In this document: piece by piece, positions 51,229 through 60,783 of the stretch
Layout: every line of letters starts with the position of its first letter
Position numbering within the stretch: position 1 is the first letter of the stretch
Origin: Paenibacillus cymbidii
Lineage (GTDB): Bacteria; Bacillota; Bacilli; Paenibacillales; NBRC-103111
Direction of reading: 5' to 3'
Assembly: GCF_004764705.1 (NCBI RefSeq)
Contig: NZ_SHLX01000043.1
Coordinates: forward strand, 1-61,695
Length of the DNA: 61,695 nt
The notes under the pieces: model-generated
The model's input: only the letters and a program-made list of their open reading frames with translations
The model's database searches: none
Told to the model about the DNA's origin: nothing
Position numbers and translations under genes: made by a program

Positions 51229-54060
51229 ATGCTTCTAAGTGAATTGAGAATTAGAAATTTCCGAGGGTATGGCGAATATAAAGCAGGCCCAGATAGACAC
51301 TTTGTTTTTAAAGATCTTGATAGTCAGTTGGTTATTTTTCATGGATTTAATGGGCACGGAAAGACATCATTCTTTGAAGCAATCGAATGGTGTCTCACCG
51401 ATACAGTTGTTCGTCTGGAAAAATTATACAAAGGGGGGATTCATGGGGGGGCATACTCTGCTCCCATATTAAAAAAGAGTCATTACCTCAAATTTTCACC
51501 CAGTACCTCAAATGATGATGGAGAATCAGAACGTGAAATTAGCGTAGAGATATACTTTAATAATGGAACACGGATCATCAGGAGAAGTAAGAGTAAGGTA
51601 CTCGGGTCGATTGGAGCTACTGATTACAGTTCCACTGTTGAATTGACCGAAAAGGGACATCCGGCAAAACTAATTTCTAACTCAGAGTTGCTAGAATTTT
51701 TGGCTTATTCTTCGGGAGATAAAAAGGGGATTATTGGAGCTCATATATTAGCACAAGATGGAATTACTGATTTTATACGCATAAGAAGTCCTGAGGAAAG
51801 AAAATCATTGTTCATGCGATTCTTACAGCAAGAAGGAATATCGAACCATATTGAAAGTTTAAAAGGGTATGTTAATGGAGGAAACTTGCTTGCTAGGAAG
51901 AAGACAGAATTAGAGAATAAACGAGATGAATATGTAGTTCAGCAAGAAAGGATTAATAACTTCTTGCAAAATATTGGGTATTCTAGTATTGACGATTACA
52001 AGAAACAGTTTTTAAATACCTATAGAAATTTATTACCGTACATTAAGCGACGACGTAGATATTACGCTGTCCCACTAGTTATGCTTGTAACCGAGGGGCC
52101 AATTGAGATTAAGAATTATATAAATTTATTCCAAAAGGCCGAACTTTTGATTGAAAAGATTAACCAAGAAAAAGTAAGAATTCAAACAAGAGACAATGAA
52201 TTAAAGAGTGCGAAACAAAATATAGATTTGCTTAATCTATTATTTATTACAGAAGGAGTAATTCGAAATAGTAACCACGCAAAGTTTTTGTTGGAAAGCG
52301 ATATCGCTTCACTACAAAGCAAATATGGGGAATATGAAAGAAAAAGATTGGAGTTCGAAAATAACAAGAAAGAAATTAATTTGAAGCTTGAAACTACTTC
52401 AGAGTATCAGAACTTGTTTAATTCCTTAGACAAACACATTGATAATGAAAACCTTTCAGTTAATAAATTAATTTGGAATGCAATAAATGAAGAATTCGAA
52501 AGGCTAAATACTTTTCAGTTTGAACTTGAAAGTGTTTTAAAACTGCCCCCCAATTTGCATTTGCAATTACCAACAAAAGACGAGGAGCAATTAGAAGAAT
52601 GGAAGAGCAGGTTGCTGGATCTAGAATGGGACAGAAATCAGTGTTTCTTAGAATTAGACCATCTAATTAATAACAAGAAGAGCTTGTCCACATTAAATCA
52701 ACAATATCAACAAATATTAGAACGAGTAAAACAATATATACAAAACCAAAGTGAGCCAATTAAAAGTTGTCCGATTTGCAAAAGTGATAATTTTTCAGTT
52801 GTAGAAAAAATTCTAGGTATTCCAGAAGATGCTGATACTGACATGAAACTAGTTGCAATTATTGACTACACAATAGCAAATGGAGATCGAGCCTTACTTG
52901 AGCTAAGCAATGAGGAGAATGAATTAGTAAAGAAAGATTCATACATAAAAAAACTTATTGAAGAAGAAGTTATTGTTCCATTGCTAAACTGGATAAAACT
53001 AATGAGGGAGAGCAGTGAAAAATCTTTAGAGGGTATTCGTGAGTACTTAATTAAACAAATAGATGATCTAGTTATAGAAGAAAATAAATTGATAATTAAC
53101 AGCCAACAACTGAAGAGCCAATGGGATAGAATTAAAGATTCTTCTAGAATAATTTTTGGGGAGGATGTTCCTTTACAAAATATTAGTATCAATACTTTAA
53201 ATGAATGTATAAAGACAAAAGAGACATGGTTTAAAACAAATCTGGAAAAAATCGAATTTCAAGTCCCCCCAACAACCGAAGAAGTTGCTACCAAAATACA
53301 ATATGTAAAAGGCTTAAACGAAGTATCCTACTTTATGGACAAACCTGACGAGCTACTTAAAGAGATATTCTCAACTAAATGGAACCTCAGATTTATTGAA
53401 GCTCTTCATAAACGATTATCAAAATTCTTAGAGTTGAAGGTACCTGTTGAATTCGCCAATCATTTTGAGCAATATGAAAATCTGAATATTGATATTAACA
53501 GGCTAAATGATATATTGGGGCAAATAGTCGATTTACAAGATAAAGCAAAAAGTAAGCTACAGCAGTTAGTTCAAAAGCAAAATCAGATACTGGGTGATAA
53601 ACTACACGGGCACCCTGTTATTTCATGGGTATACAATGTAATAAATCCTCATTCACAATACAAAGATCTAAAGGTGATAGTGGATAAGCAAGGAGCCCAT
53701 TTTACGAGTGAAGAAATTCGCGAGAATCTATATTTAGATCAGATATTTAGTCAAGCGCAACTAAATATTTTAGCATTAAGTACTTTCTTAGGTATTGGAA
53801 TTACTCAAAAGCTTAGCAAGTTAGATCAATTGCTCCTTGATGATCCAATTCAAAGTATGGACGATGTTAACGTTTTAGCATTTATTGATGTTCTGAGAGC
53901 GCTGCTAGATGCTGAATCTAATACTAAACATTTGATAATCTCAACTCACGATGACAATTTTGCGGAGCTACTCGCCGTAAAAATGAGGAATAAAAAAATA
54001 ACCCAGTATCACATAGAAGGATATAGTGGGGAAGGACCAGTATACAGAGCACTAACTTAA
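51229..54060 (+). CDS. Rad50/SMC-like ABC ATPase of the defence operon
   Basis: A protein of 943 residues. It begins MLLSELRIRNFRGYGEY, then Walker A GFNGHGKTS (about residues 39-47). Long coiled coils flank a zinc-hook-like CPICKSDN (from residue 514; only one CxxC, so the hook would dimerise between two subunits). The C-terminal head has the signature FSQAQLNILALS, Walker B QLLLDDPIQSMDD and the switch region IISTHDDNFAELL. Such ATPases bind DNA ends and switch on the partner nuclease. The ATG is preceded by AGGAGTGACTCTT; a GTG three codons before is too close to the ribosome site. Confidence 0.88.
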   Translation: MLLSELRIRNFRGYGEYKAGPDRHFVFKDLDSQLVIFHGFNGHGKTSFFEAIEWCLTDTVVRLEKLYKGGIHGGAYSAPILKKSHYLKFSPSTSNDDGESEREISVEIYFNNGTRIIRRSKSKVLGSIGATDYSSTVELTEKGHPAKLISNSELLEFLAYSSGDKKGIIGAHILAQDGITDFIRIRSPEERKSLFMRFLQQEGISNHIESLKGYVNGGNLLARKKTELENKRDEYVVQQERINNFLQNIGYSSIDDYKKQFLNTYRNLLPYIKRRRRYYAVPLVMLVTEGPIEIKNYINLFQKAELLIEKINQEKVRIQTRDNELKSAKQNIDLLNLLFITEGVIRNSNHAKFLLESDIASLQSKYGEYERKRLEFENNKKEINLKLETTSEYQNLFNSLDKHIDNENLSVNKLIWNAINEEFERLNTFQFELESVLKLPPNLHLQLPTKDEEQLEEWKSRLLDLEWDRNQCFLELDHLINNKKSLSTLNQQYQQILERVKQYIQNQSEPIKSCPICKSDNFSVVEKILGIPEDADTDMKLVAIIDYTIANGDRALLELSNEENELVKKDSYIKKLIEEEVIVPLLNWIKLMRESSEKSLEGIREYLIKQIDDLVIEENKLIINSQQLKSQWDRIKDSSRIIFGEDVPLQNISINTLNECIKTKETWFKTNLEKIEFQVPPTTEEVATKIQYVKGLNEVSYFMDKPDELLKEIFSTKWNLRFIEALHKRLSKFLELKVPVEFANHFEQYENLNIDINRLNDILGQIVDLQDKAKSKLQQLVQKQNQILGDKLHGHPVISWVYNVINPHSQYKDLKVIVDKQGAHFTSEEIRENLYLDQIFSQAQLNILALSTFLGIGITQKLSKLDQLLLDDPIQSMDDVNVLAFIDVLRALLDAESNTKHLIISTHDDNFAELLAVKMRNKKITQYHIEGYSGEGPVYRALT

Positions 54061-54124
54061 AAAGGGAAATTCTTGAATGAGTAGCGCACGCATGAATCGA
54101 ATCACGGAGTTGCTAAGGGGAAAA

Positions 54125-54151
54125 AGGCGCCAGAATAAAGGCGTCTTTTTT
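54125..54151 (+). terminator. Terminator of the three-gene operon
   Basis: GGCGCC / GGCGTC stem with an 8-nt loop and a T6 run, 65 bp after the ATPase stop. Confidence 0.75.
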
Positions 54152-54286
54152 GCTGTTGAAAGTGTTTCAACGTTAGTTATTGTTCTTCAAGCTCTTCGTC
54201 ATCGAGTTGCTGCGGAACTGCAAATTAAGTATCCGCCAAGCTAGGCTACGTGCATTTTATCGTGGGGATTTTTCCACCAACCAAGC

Positions 54287-54439
54287 CTAAAAATCAGGCT
54301 CGGTTAGCTTACGGTAAAGCGTTAAATTGCCATGCACTAAGGCATCGCGTTCCGCTTGAAGACGCCGGATCTCTTCCCGCAATCGTTCGACGGCGGCTTC
54401 CATTTCTGCGATCCCATTTTGATCTGCTTGCACGTTCAT
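54287..54439 (-). CDS. Small coiled-coil ORF trailing the IS21 istB remnant
   Basis: A 50-residue ORF: MNVQADQNGIAEMEAAVERL, REEIRRLQAERDALVHGNLT, LYRKLTEPDF. A GGGAGGAAAACCGG ribosome site precedes it. It lies 18 bp after the stop of the istB remnant on the same strand and looks like a small accessory ORF of that IS. It is intact although the transposition gene before it is broken. Function unknown. Confidence 0.5.
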   Translation of the reverse strand: MNVQADQNGIAEMEAAVERLREEIRRLQAERDALVHGNLTLYRKLTEPDF

Positions 54440-54457
54440 CCGGTTTTCCTCCCTCAT

Positions 54458-55265
54458 CTAGCGTTCTTTCGTCAACGCATGCTTCAGCTGGTAGCTTTCG
54501 CCTTCAAACACAAGCAAATGCCCATGATGCGCTAGGCGGTCAATCATCGCCGCGCTATCTGGTCGTCCGTAAATACAGAGCCCCATTTGGAAAATTTCGG
54601 ATTCTTCGGAATGACCTCACTGCGGCTCGCGTAGCTGTCAGTTATGACGTGGAGCAGGAGTTGCGCGCCTTCCTATTCTACGGGAATGTAGCCCCATTCG
54701 TCCTGAATAAGCAGCTGTGCTCGCTGGATCTCGCTAAACAGATACTTCAGCTTCCACCGCGCTTCACTTCGTTTCTCGCCCAGTCGCATCACCAGCGCTG
54801 CTACCGTGTAGAACTTTACCGGCATGCTCATATCGTAGGCATGCAGACCTACGGCAATCGCCAGATGCGTCAAGCCCATTCCGATGGGGCCATACAATAC
54901 CAGATTCCGTCGCGCTTCAATGAACGTGCCTTCCGTCAGATCGCTTCACTGCAAGGAACTCGGCAGTTTCACGCCATGACTCTCGTAGCCTTCCAGCGTT
55001 TTGTATACCGTAAATCCGGCGCGACTAAGGAGCCAACACGGCGACTGTGTTCCCGGTTCTCCATCTCCTCGGTGAGGACGCGATGTAGAATTTCCCCCTG
55101 CTTCGGCATGGCCTCAAGCTCACAGAGCTGCACGGCACGCTGGCAGAGCCCAGCTTTGCAATAGGCCGAGATTTCCGTACGCAGCGCGCTTCTCTCTCCC
55201 GAACCACACTCATCGCCCTGCACCGTCCAAGGGTCTCCAGCATGCGGTCATAGACGCTAAGTTCC
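54458..55265 (-). pseudogene. Decayed IS21-family istB
   Basis: Pieces in order: EISAYCKAGLCQRAVQLCEL and EEMENREHSRRV; then LVLYGPIGMGLTHLAIAVGL, where the Walker A GTGKTH has become GMGLTH; DEWGYIPVE followed by a stop; EGAQLLLHVITDSYASRS; FSKWGSVFTDDQIA; and HHGHLLVFEGESYQLKHALT with the end KER. Several frameshifts and stops are present. The 55,265-55,300 stretch may be the end of istA (STFEQEV, LSVYDRMLE). The element is dead. Confidence 0.8.
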
Positions 55266-55530
55266 ACCTACGGACTTACTTCCTGCTCAAAAGTGGAGAG
55301 GCGCGCGGCCTGGATTCCGCGGCGGTTGGTTCGGATATACGATGAGGCAAGTAGGGTAATTGGAGCTTTTCGCGGAAAGACCACACTGTCGTAATAGAAT
55401 CATTAAGTTAATGGTGATGAGCCATATCTGGTTTCAGAATACCCTTTAGGACAATTTCAGATGGAAAGATAATAAATACCAATATATAATTAGTTGTGTA
55501 TAAATTCCTAGTACTGGGGGGTCCGAATCA

Positions 55531-57078
55531 ATGATTATACAGCCAAATTCCATTGTATATGATTCAGAAAATCAAAAATATAATGTTATAGAACCATTAG
55601 GAAATGGAGCATTTGGTTACGTTTATAAAATCCAAAAGCAATCCGATAATTCTGTATGGGCTTTAAAAACTCTACCCTCTAACTTTCCAAGTCAAGAGCA
55701 GTTACAAGCATTTATTAATGAAAGTTCTATGGCTATAAATGTAAATGGCGAGAATGTTGTAAAATATGTTTATATTCATGATGGCGATACATATCCTCAA
55801 TTACCCCCATATATTATTATGGAGTTTGCTAACGGTGGTACTTTGTTTGATTTAATTGAAAAGGCAAAGAAAAAAGGTGAATTTTTTTCGAATTCAGAGT
55901 TATTAAATTATTATAATCAACTTATTGATGGAATGGAACAAATAAACCTTGTACTTGTTCATCGTGACATTAAACCGGATAATATTCTTTTAAATGAAGG
56001 TGTCATCAAGATATCTGATTTTGGATTATCCAAAATAGTTCATGACAGTACAAGACAACTTACTTTTAAAGGATTTGGTGCTCTAAGATATATGGCTCCT
56101 GAAGGATGGAAAAACGAAAAGAACACAATCCAGATGGACATCTATGCTATGGGAATCACTTTCTTTGAATTGGCCACATTAAAGCACCCTTACAATTTGA
56201 AGCAAGATGCAGATATGCATCAGTGGCAGCAGGCACATCTGTTTACTACTGCTCCTTCTCCTAAAACAATTAATAATTCATTAAACACAACCATTGCTCA
56301 AGTTGTTTTGAAAATGGTGGAAAAGAGTGTTGGTAAAAGGTATAAGACATGGGATGAAATTAGAAGAGATTTAACGATTCAAGATATACCAAACACTGAA
56401 AACACCACAATTATTGAAAACATGATAAATATCCGACTAGCTAAGGACAACTCGATTAAAGAACAGCAATTAAAAGAGAATAAAGAACGTGAAGAAAGGC
56501 TTATGTTTTTGAATATAATTAATTACCAATATTCGAACGACATATATAATCCACTAAAAGGTTTTATTGATGAGTTTAATTCAAGGTACACACAAGGAAA
56601 GATCAAAATATCAGGCTTGGGGTCGATGGATTCAGATGAAATTACAACAAAGATTCATTTACTCTCAGGGAATGTATTAACAATTATTTTAAAAGCATTG
56701 TTCGATGAGGATTTTGTAAGAGATGTTCCTGCGGAATTTTCTTTTCCTGGGGAAAGAAAAAGAACCTTTAAAAGAGTGGTTAGGCCTGTCCTAGACAATC
56801 GGAAGGTGCTTGCTTGGGGTTATTTGAAAGAGCATAATAATAAAGGGTTTAACATCCTTTTGATTGAGAATCCAGAAGATAGTACTTATGGCGAGTGGTA
56901 CATCCTTAAAAATAAGAATAGTGGCTTTGGGAGAACAACTAGACCAGAACCATTCCCATTTGAATTTAATGAATTAGAGGAAGAAATTCAATTAATAAGA
57001 GCAACGCATATTTATACTACCGAAGTTATTTCGTTAAACCTTCAAGAATTTCAAGAATTTATTGTTTTGAATGTGTAA
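55531..57078 (+). CDS. Ser/Thr protein kinase with unknown C-terminal domain
   Basis: A protein of 515 residues. The kinase domain (about 15-285) has the Gly loop LGNGAFGYVYK, Lys in WALKTLP, LVHRDIKPDNILLN, ISDFGLSKI and APEGW; all catalytic residues are present. The last 230 residues are not recognised (IKISGLGSMDSDEITTKIHL; PAEFSFPGERKRTFKRVVRP; GYLKEHNNKGFNILLIENPE). No membrane helix or PASTA repeats, unlike house-keeping PrkC. Soluble kinases of this kind occur in phage defence islands. Ribosome site CTGGGGGGTCCGAATCA. The 230 bp upstream contain no gene. Confidence 0.9.
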   Translation: MIIQPNSIVYDSENQKYNVIEPLGNGAFGYVYKIQKQSDNSVWALKTLPSNFPSQEQLQAFINESSMAINVNGENVVKYVYIHDGDTYPQLPPYIIMEFANGGTLFDLIEKAKKKGEFFSNSELLNYYNQLIDGMEQINLVLVHRDIKPDNILLNEGVIKISDFGLSKIVHDSTRQLTFKGFGALRYMAPEGWKNEKNTIQMDIYAMGITFFELATLKHPYNLKQDADMHQWQQAHLFTTAPSPKTINNSLNTTIAQVVLKMVEKSVGKRYKTWDEIRRDLTIQDIPNTENTTIIENMINIRLAKDNSIKEQQLKENKEREERLMFLNIINYQYSNDIYNPLKGFIDEFNSRYTQGKIKISGLGSMDSDEITTKIHLLSGNVLTIILKALFDEDFVRDVPAEFSFPGERKRTFKRVVRPVLDNRKVLAWGYLKEHNNKGFNILLIENPEDSTYGEWYILKNKNSGFGRTTRPEPFPFEFNELEEEIQLIRATHIYTTEVISLNLQEFQEFIVLNV

Positions 57079-57095
57079 CTTAAAATAAAAGATGA

Positions 57096-57258
57096 TCGAA
57101 CCGGATCCTGTATTTGGGTATATTAAAAGTAACCAGAGATTCAATAGATTCCTGTTTCGTGGCTTACAGAGAAAGAAAGTTTGGAGTTCAGGTAGCCTTC
57201 ACTCACCCGGAACTTATTGAAGAAAACAATAATAAACGACAAAAGCAAAGGAGTTAAG
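57096..57258 (+). pseudogene. C-terminal remnant of an IS1182-type transposase
   Basis: IEPDPVFGYIKSNQRFNRFL and FRGLQRKK, then in another frame SLTRNLLKKTIINDKSKG, match the end of IS1182-like transposases (VFGQIK..R.F.RF..RGL ... SLAHNL.K). At least one frameshift, and no N-terminal part. Dead fragment. Confidence 0.6.
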
Positions 57259-57290
57259 CAGATACGTCCTGCATAGCTCCTTTACTTTTT
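57246..57290. terminator. Terminator between kinase and XRE genes
   Basis: AAAGGAG ... GCTCCTTT hairpin followed by ACTTTTTC on the plus strand. It probably ends the kinase transcript. Confidence 0.55.
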
Positions 57291-57338
57291 CAAATACATT
57301 TTTCTAACCATTAGGGTAGCGTAACATTTGGGTCAGGA

Positions 57339-57668
57339 TTATTTGCCTTCAGTCAAAGAATAGATATCCTTTATTATTCGAGAAACAATTTTTAAATCAT
57401 TATTATTGAAGCCTAATAACGTAGTACTTATATTCTCAATACTACTATTTTTATTTGATGGAGAGACAAACAATTCAAACGGACTAATTTTAAGAGCAAT
57501 AGCAATATTATTTATCATTTCTAAAGTAGCGTTTGCTTCGCCGCGCTCAATCTTCCCCAAATAAGAAGCATCAATATTAAGCAGATCGCCTAGTTCTATT
57601 TGAGTTAAATTGGAGGATTTCCGATACATTCGTATTCTATTTCCAACTTGTTCCGCAAGCTGAGACAT
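57339..57668 (-). CDS. XRE-family HTH regulator
   Basis: A protein of 109 residues. HTH core NRIRMYRKSSNLTQIELGDL and NIDASYLGKIERGEANATLE, then LEMINNIAIALKISPFELF; a helical tail follows (NNNDLKIVSRIIKDIYSLTE). It is divergent from the DGQHR gene, with a 13-bp-arm palindrome between the starts, so it probably represses that gene and itself. Ribosome site GAGGTGGG. Confidence 0.9.
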   Translation of the reverse strand: MSQLAEQVGNRIRMYRKSSNLTQIELGDLLNIDASYLGKIERGEANATLEMINNIAIALKISPFELFVSPSNKNSSIENISTTLLGFNNNDLKIVSRIIKDIYSLTEGK

Positions 57669-57723
57669 AATTAACCCACCTCTCTTTAAGAGTAGGCAAG
57701 TTAAAAACTTTGTGGAAGATAAA

Positions 57724-57759
57724 TATACTACCTATTACCATTTGAAAATAGGTAGTATA
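57724..57759. promoter_or_regulatory. Candidate XRE operator
   Basis: A perfect inverted repeat TATACTACCTATT / AATAGGTAGTATA with a 10-bp centre, located between the divergent XRE and DGQHR genes, followed by TTGCCTATTA, a further half site. Confidence 0.6.
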
Positions 57760-57804
57760 TTGCCTATTATTAAATTATCTAAACACAAAGGGGATTTTAC
57801 GACA

Positions 57805-58791
57805 ATGACATCACTTTCTCAACATCATGTGGTTGAAAATGTCTTACAGCATAAAATGCGTGGTAAAATCATTTATCTTGGAAATTTATCTACTTCCGCA
57901 GCCCTTAAATTAACTTATGTAAAGCCGTATGATCATCCATCTGGAAAGGGATATCAACGTCCGGTAGATAGTAAAAGATGCAACGATTTTGCACTTTACT
58001 TATCCAAGGGTGATAATTCGTTGTTTACCCCAATACTTCTAAACGCAGAATCACATTGGGAGTTCGTGTCTTACGATAAGAACAGATCTTCATTTGGACG
58101 CTTAATTTGCAAAGATAAAGCATCTCTAATGGATGGGCAACATCGACTTGGTGGAATTCAAAGGTATACAAAGGACACCAATTCTGAAATACATGTTCCT
58201 TTCCTCGCATTCCATTACCTTGATGAAGATGAGGAAATAAATCTATTCGATATTATTAACACAAAGGCAAAAGGGATAGGGGCATCGTTAAGTAAATACT
58301 TAAAGAGAAATTCTGATGACATAAGTTGGGTAGCAACTCAACTTATTATCAGGGGGGAAAGCCCTTTTCATTTCATTGGAACATTAACAGGCAAGCGTAA
58401 TTCTGGAAGGCATGTTACACTTCAGAATTTATATAAAGTCTTAGAACTATTGTTTAAGCCTGAACAACTTAAAGGTTTGCCGAAAGAAGAGAAATTGTTG
58501 CTCTCGTTGACCTACTTCAACACAATAAAAGAGCAATTTAATGTTGAATGGTTGGATTATAAGGAGTTTAGGATCACTCATATTGTTTGCTTAAATGCTC
58601 TAGCTATTATAGGAGCGGAGATAATAACAAGGATATCTGACTCTGAATTTAAACAAAAGAATTATCAACGTATTAGCAAAGATGTAAAGAAACTAAAGTT
58701 CATTGATTGGTCTTATGAAGGTGCTTTAAAATTTATTAAAGGTATGAGTGGGTCCAGGGCTTTAGCTGCAGATCTGATTTCTTCGTTATAG
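57805..58791 (+). CDS. DGQHR-domain protein (DndB-like)
   Basis: A protein of 328 residues. The hallmark is CKDKASLMDGQHRLGGIQRY (DGQHR), followed by FLAFHYLDEDEEINLFDIIN and TKAKGIGASLSKYL. This family includes DndB, the regulator of DNA phosphorothioation genes, and other island proteins of unknown role. No dndCDE genes are near. Start chosen at MTSLSQHHVVENV after AAAGGGGATTTTACGACA; the earlier in-frame ATG would place the operator palindrome inside the gene. Confidence 0.75.
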   Translation: MTSLSQHHVVENVLQHKMRGKIIYLGNLSTSAALKLTYVKPYDHPSGKGYQRPVDSKRCNDFALYLSKGDNSLFTPILLNAESHWEFVSYDKNRSSFGRLICKDKASLMDGQHRLGGIQRYTKDTNSEIHVPFLAFHYLDEDEEINLFDIINTKAKGIGASLSKYLKRNSDDISWVATQLIIRGESPFHFIGTLTGKRNSGRHVTLQNLYKVLELLFKPEQLKGLPKEEKLLLSLTYFNTIKEQFNVEWLDYKEFRITHIVCLNALAIIGAEIITRISDSEFKQKNYQRISKDVKKLKFIDWSYEGALKFIKGMSGSRALAADLISSL

Positions 58792-60123
58792 ATCATTCTG
58801 TAAAGACCAGACCAATAAAGTTGTAATTAGGATAAGAAGGTAACATATAAACGAGTGAAGGTGGGGCAAGTGGACAACCGCCATAGAACCCGATTCGCTA
58901 TTCGAGGGCTCGCTTATAATGCGGTAATCGAGTACAGTTCTCGATCTATTCACTGTTAACAGAGTATGTCTTTATTAAGGCAAGTGGCTGAAGTTAGTGC
59001 CGCGCCGCGGCGATTGAAATGCGAATTAAGCAAAATGCGATGATGGCGGGATTTCTGCCGTCGAAAGTGATAAGTTTGATCAAAGCATAAGTTGCACCCT
59101 TCGCGCTTGTTTGGATCGATTGTCCTCCCGCACTAGTAGCAGGGGCAGGCGTTCGTTTCTGTCTGCTCGTCGCGAGAACCGTATTAGAGACACATCCTTT
59201 GGCGGCCATTGCTTTCTCCGGATTGCATCTGATGAGGTTCTCGTGTTCAAATCGGCGCCGTCCTACAAAGGACGGTGTTTCCGTGTACGATAAGTGTCGA
59301 AACGATCTCGTCTTTGAACTGTCGGATTTGCAGTGAAAACGAAGTGCACGACATTGCGGATCGGCAGGAGTACGGATTCATCCTACTGTCCGATTCGTTC
59401 GATGTACGTATTCCTGACAGTTGAACCTGCGCGCCTACGGAATCACAAGGCTCGACTAGTTCGCCTCTGGCTCGGTGAGTCAAGAGGAGCGTGAAATACC
59501 GGACCGAAGGGAGGATATGCCGCGAAAGCCTCTTGATGCACCGGAGGGCTGTGCTAGAGTGCAAGCGTAGCGGCAAGAGGGAGCCCCCAAAAGGCCGCCG
59601 CTGCCGGCGAAGTCGGAAACGTGCCGACTTCGGTGATTCTGGCAGCAGACGACGAATAGGGATTAATTATTTAAGCCGGAGACATTCCCCGTCCTCATGT
59701 CTATTAAGGATCATGAGCTGCAGCTTCTTAATCCGGCTATCGTCGCCGGCGCGGCGATCGCAAGCCTCGCTCTATCCGGAAGCACCAGTAGAATGAACTG
59801 CAGTGGATCCTCGCCAATTGGCTCAGACATAAAGAACTGAGTTCCTGCCCAAAAAGGGCTCAGAAGCTCTCTACTGGCTTTCCCCACATACATGGATTCG
59901 GAAGCGTCTGGTGCACGAGCCGCAGCTTGACAGAGTTGGTCGCCATCGACTGCGCACCGATCTCTGGCCATGATTCAAAGCGCCCGGATCACGAGCCGCA
60001 GTTGGTCGGTACCTGCTACCTCACCGGCGCTCCGATCGCTAGCCCTGGAACCGGAATCGCCTGGTGCGCGAGCAGCAGCTGAAAGGTACCGGCCGCCGGC
60101 GACGGTGTGCCATTCTGCTCACG
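58792..60123. other. Gene-poor, higher-GC mosaic stretch with degenerate repeats
   Basis: No convincing gene. On the minus strand an open frame near 58,994-59,209 (with IKLITFDGRNPAIIAFCLIR) has no recognised match. From 59,887 to 60,092 three degenerate copies of GGATTCGGAAGCGTCTGGTG plus CACGAGCCGCAGCT recur every 75-80 bp, and a fourth related piece (GGCCATGGATTCGGACGA) lies at 61,019, within a GC-rich block at 60,930-61,100. These look like a decayed tandem repeat. A small hairpin CCGTCC/GGACGG is at 59,256. Confidence 0.4.
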
Positions 60124-60783
60124 TTAGAATGCTTTTCTATGTAATTCTGACGCTACGTATGTGTATTCCTGGCGATTCATTGATACCCAAGCTTCACGAA
60201 CGTTGTTGTGGGGATCGATATATGTTAACACACTTGTTTCCCCAACTAATCGGGCATTTTCTGAAACTTCTTTAATTGTCAATGCACTTGCCAAAAGGAC
60301 AGATTCCATGTCTTCGCCAGTTAATTTTTCATCAAATATGGTTTTTGCACGTGTAGCAGACTCCCCGATGATTACTTCTTCCTTATTCTCAGGAGTGAAT
60401 TCAAGGTTGCTATTGCACAAAATGAGAAATGGTGCGGTAGTACCAGGATATTTTCCTGCGAGAATGAATTGTGTTGTTGGACAAATAGTGGGATTATATT
60501 TTCTAAAAAGAGCATGGTGTGATTTATACACATCAATGCAACAATTTAATAGATCATCCTTTGATACCTCTTTTTTTGAAGCAATAATGGCTTTTATTGT
60601 ATCTATTGAATGTTCCGCTGCCATGCCAGCAGAAGCAATAAGTATAGTAGGTGTTAACAAATAAGTCTTCCGAATATTTGATTCCTCTTTTTCAATTCCA
60701 TTGTCTAGACTTAGGGTACATCGTTTAGTATCAGACGCTATGGTAACATAATTTACATTTTTTTTCGCAATAATTAAAGTCAA
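60124..60783 (-). CDS. Proteasome/HslV-like Ntn hydrolase
   Basis: About 219 residues. If the TTG after AAGGAGCGTTGCAA is the start, the protein begins Met-TLIIAKKNVNYVTIASDTKR. Thr then directly follows the initiator Met, and Asp17 falls exactly 16 residues on, as in HslV and proteasome beta subunits (Thr1, Asp17). NIRKTYLLTPTILIASAGMA matches the Lys33 region and the strand leading to AG. Later SALTIKEVSENARLVGETSV fits the C-terminal half. No ATPase partner is adjacent. It would be a self-contained peptidase-like protein; activity is unproven. Confidence 0.6.
   Translation of the reverse strand: MTLIIAKKNVNYVTIASDTKRCTLSLDNGIEKEESNIRKTYLLTPTILIASAGMAAEHSIDTIKAIIASKKEVSKDDLLNCCIDVYKSHHALFRKYNPTICPTTQFILAGKYPGTTAPFLILCNSNLEFTPENKEEVIIGESATRAKTIFDEKLTGEDMESVLLASALTIKEVSENARLVGETSVLTYIDPHNNVREAWVSMNRQEYTYVASELHRKAF

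Noticed and set aside
54250..55164. A 304-codon plus-strand ORF over the IS21 remnant
   Set aside because: It is antisense to recognisable istB pieces and has no domain of its own.
58994..59209. A 71-codon minus-strand ORF as a real gene
   Set aside because: No ribosome site, no recognised family, and it sits in a decayed mosaic region; kept only as a remark in the region entry.
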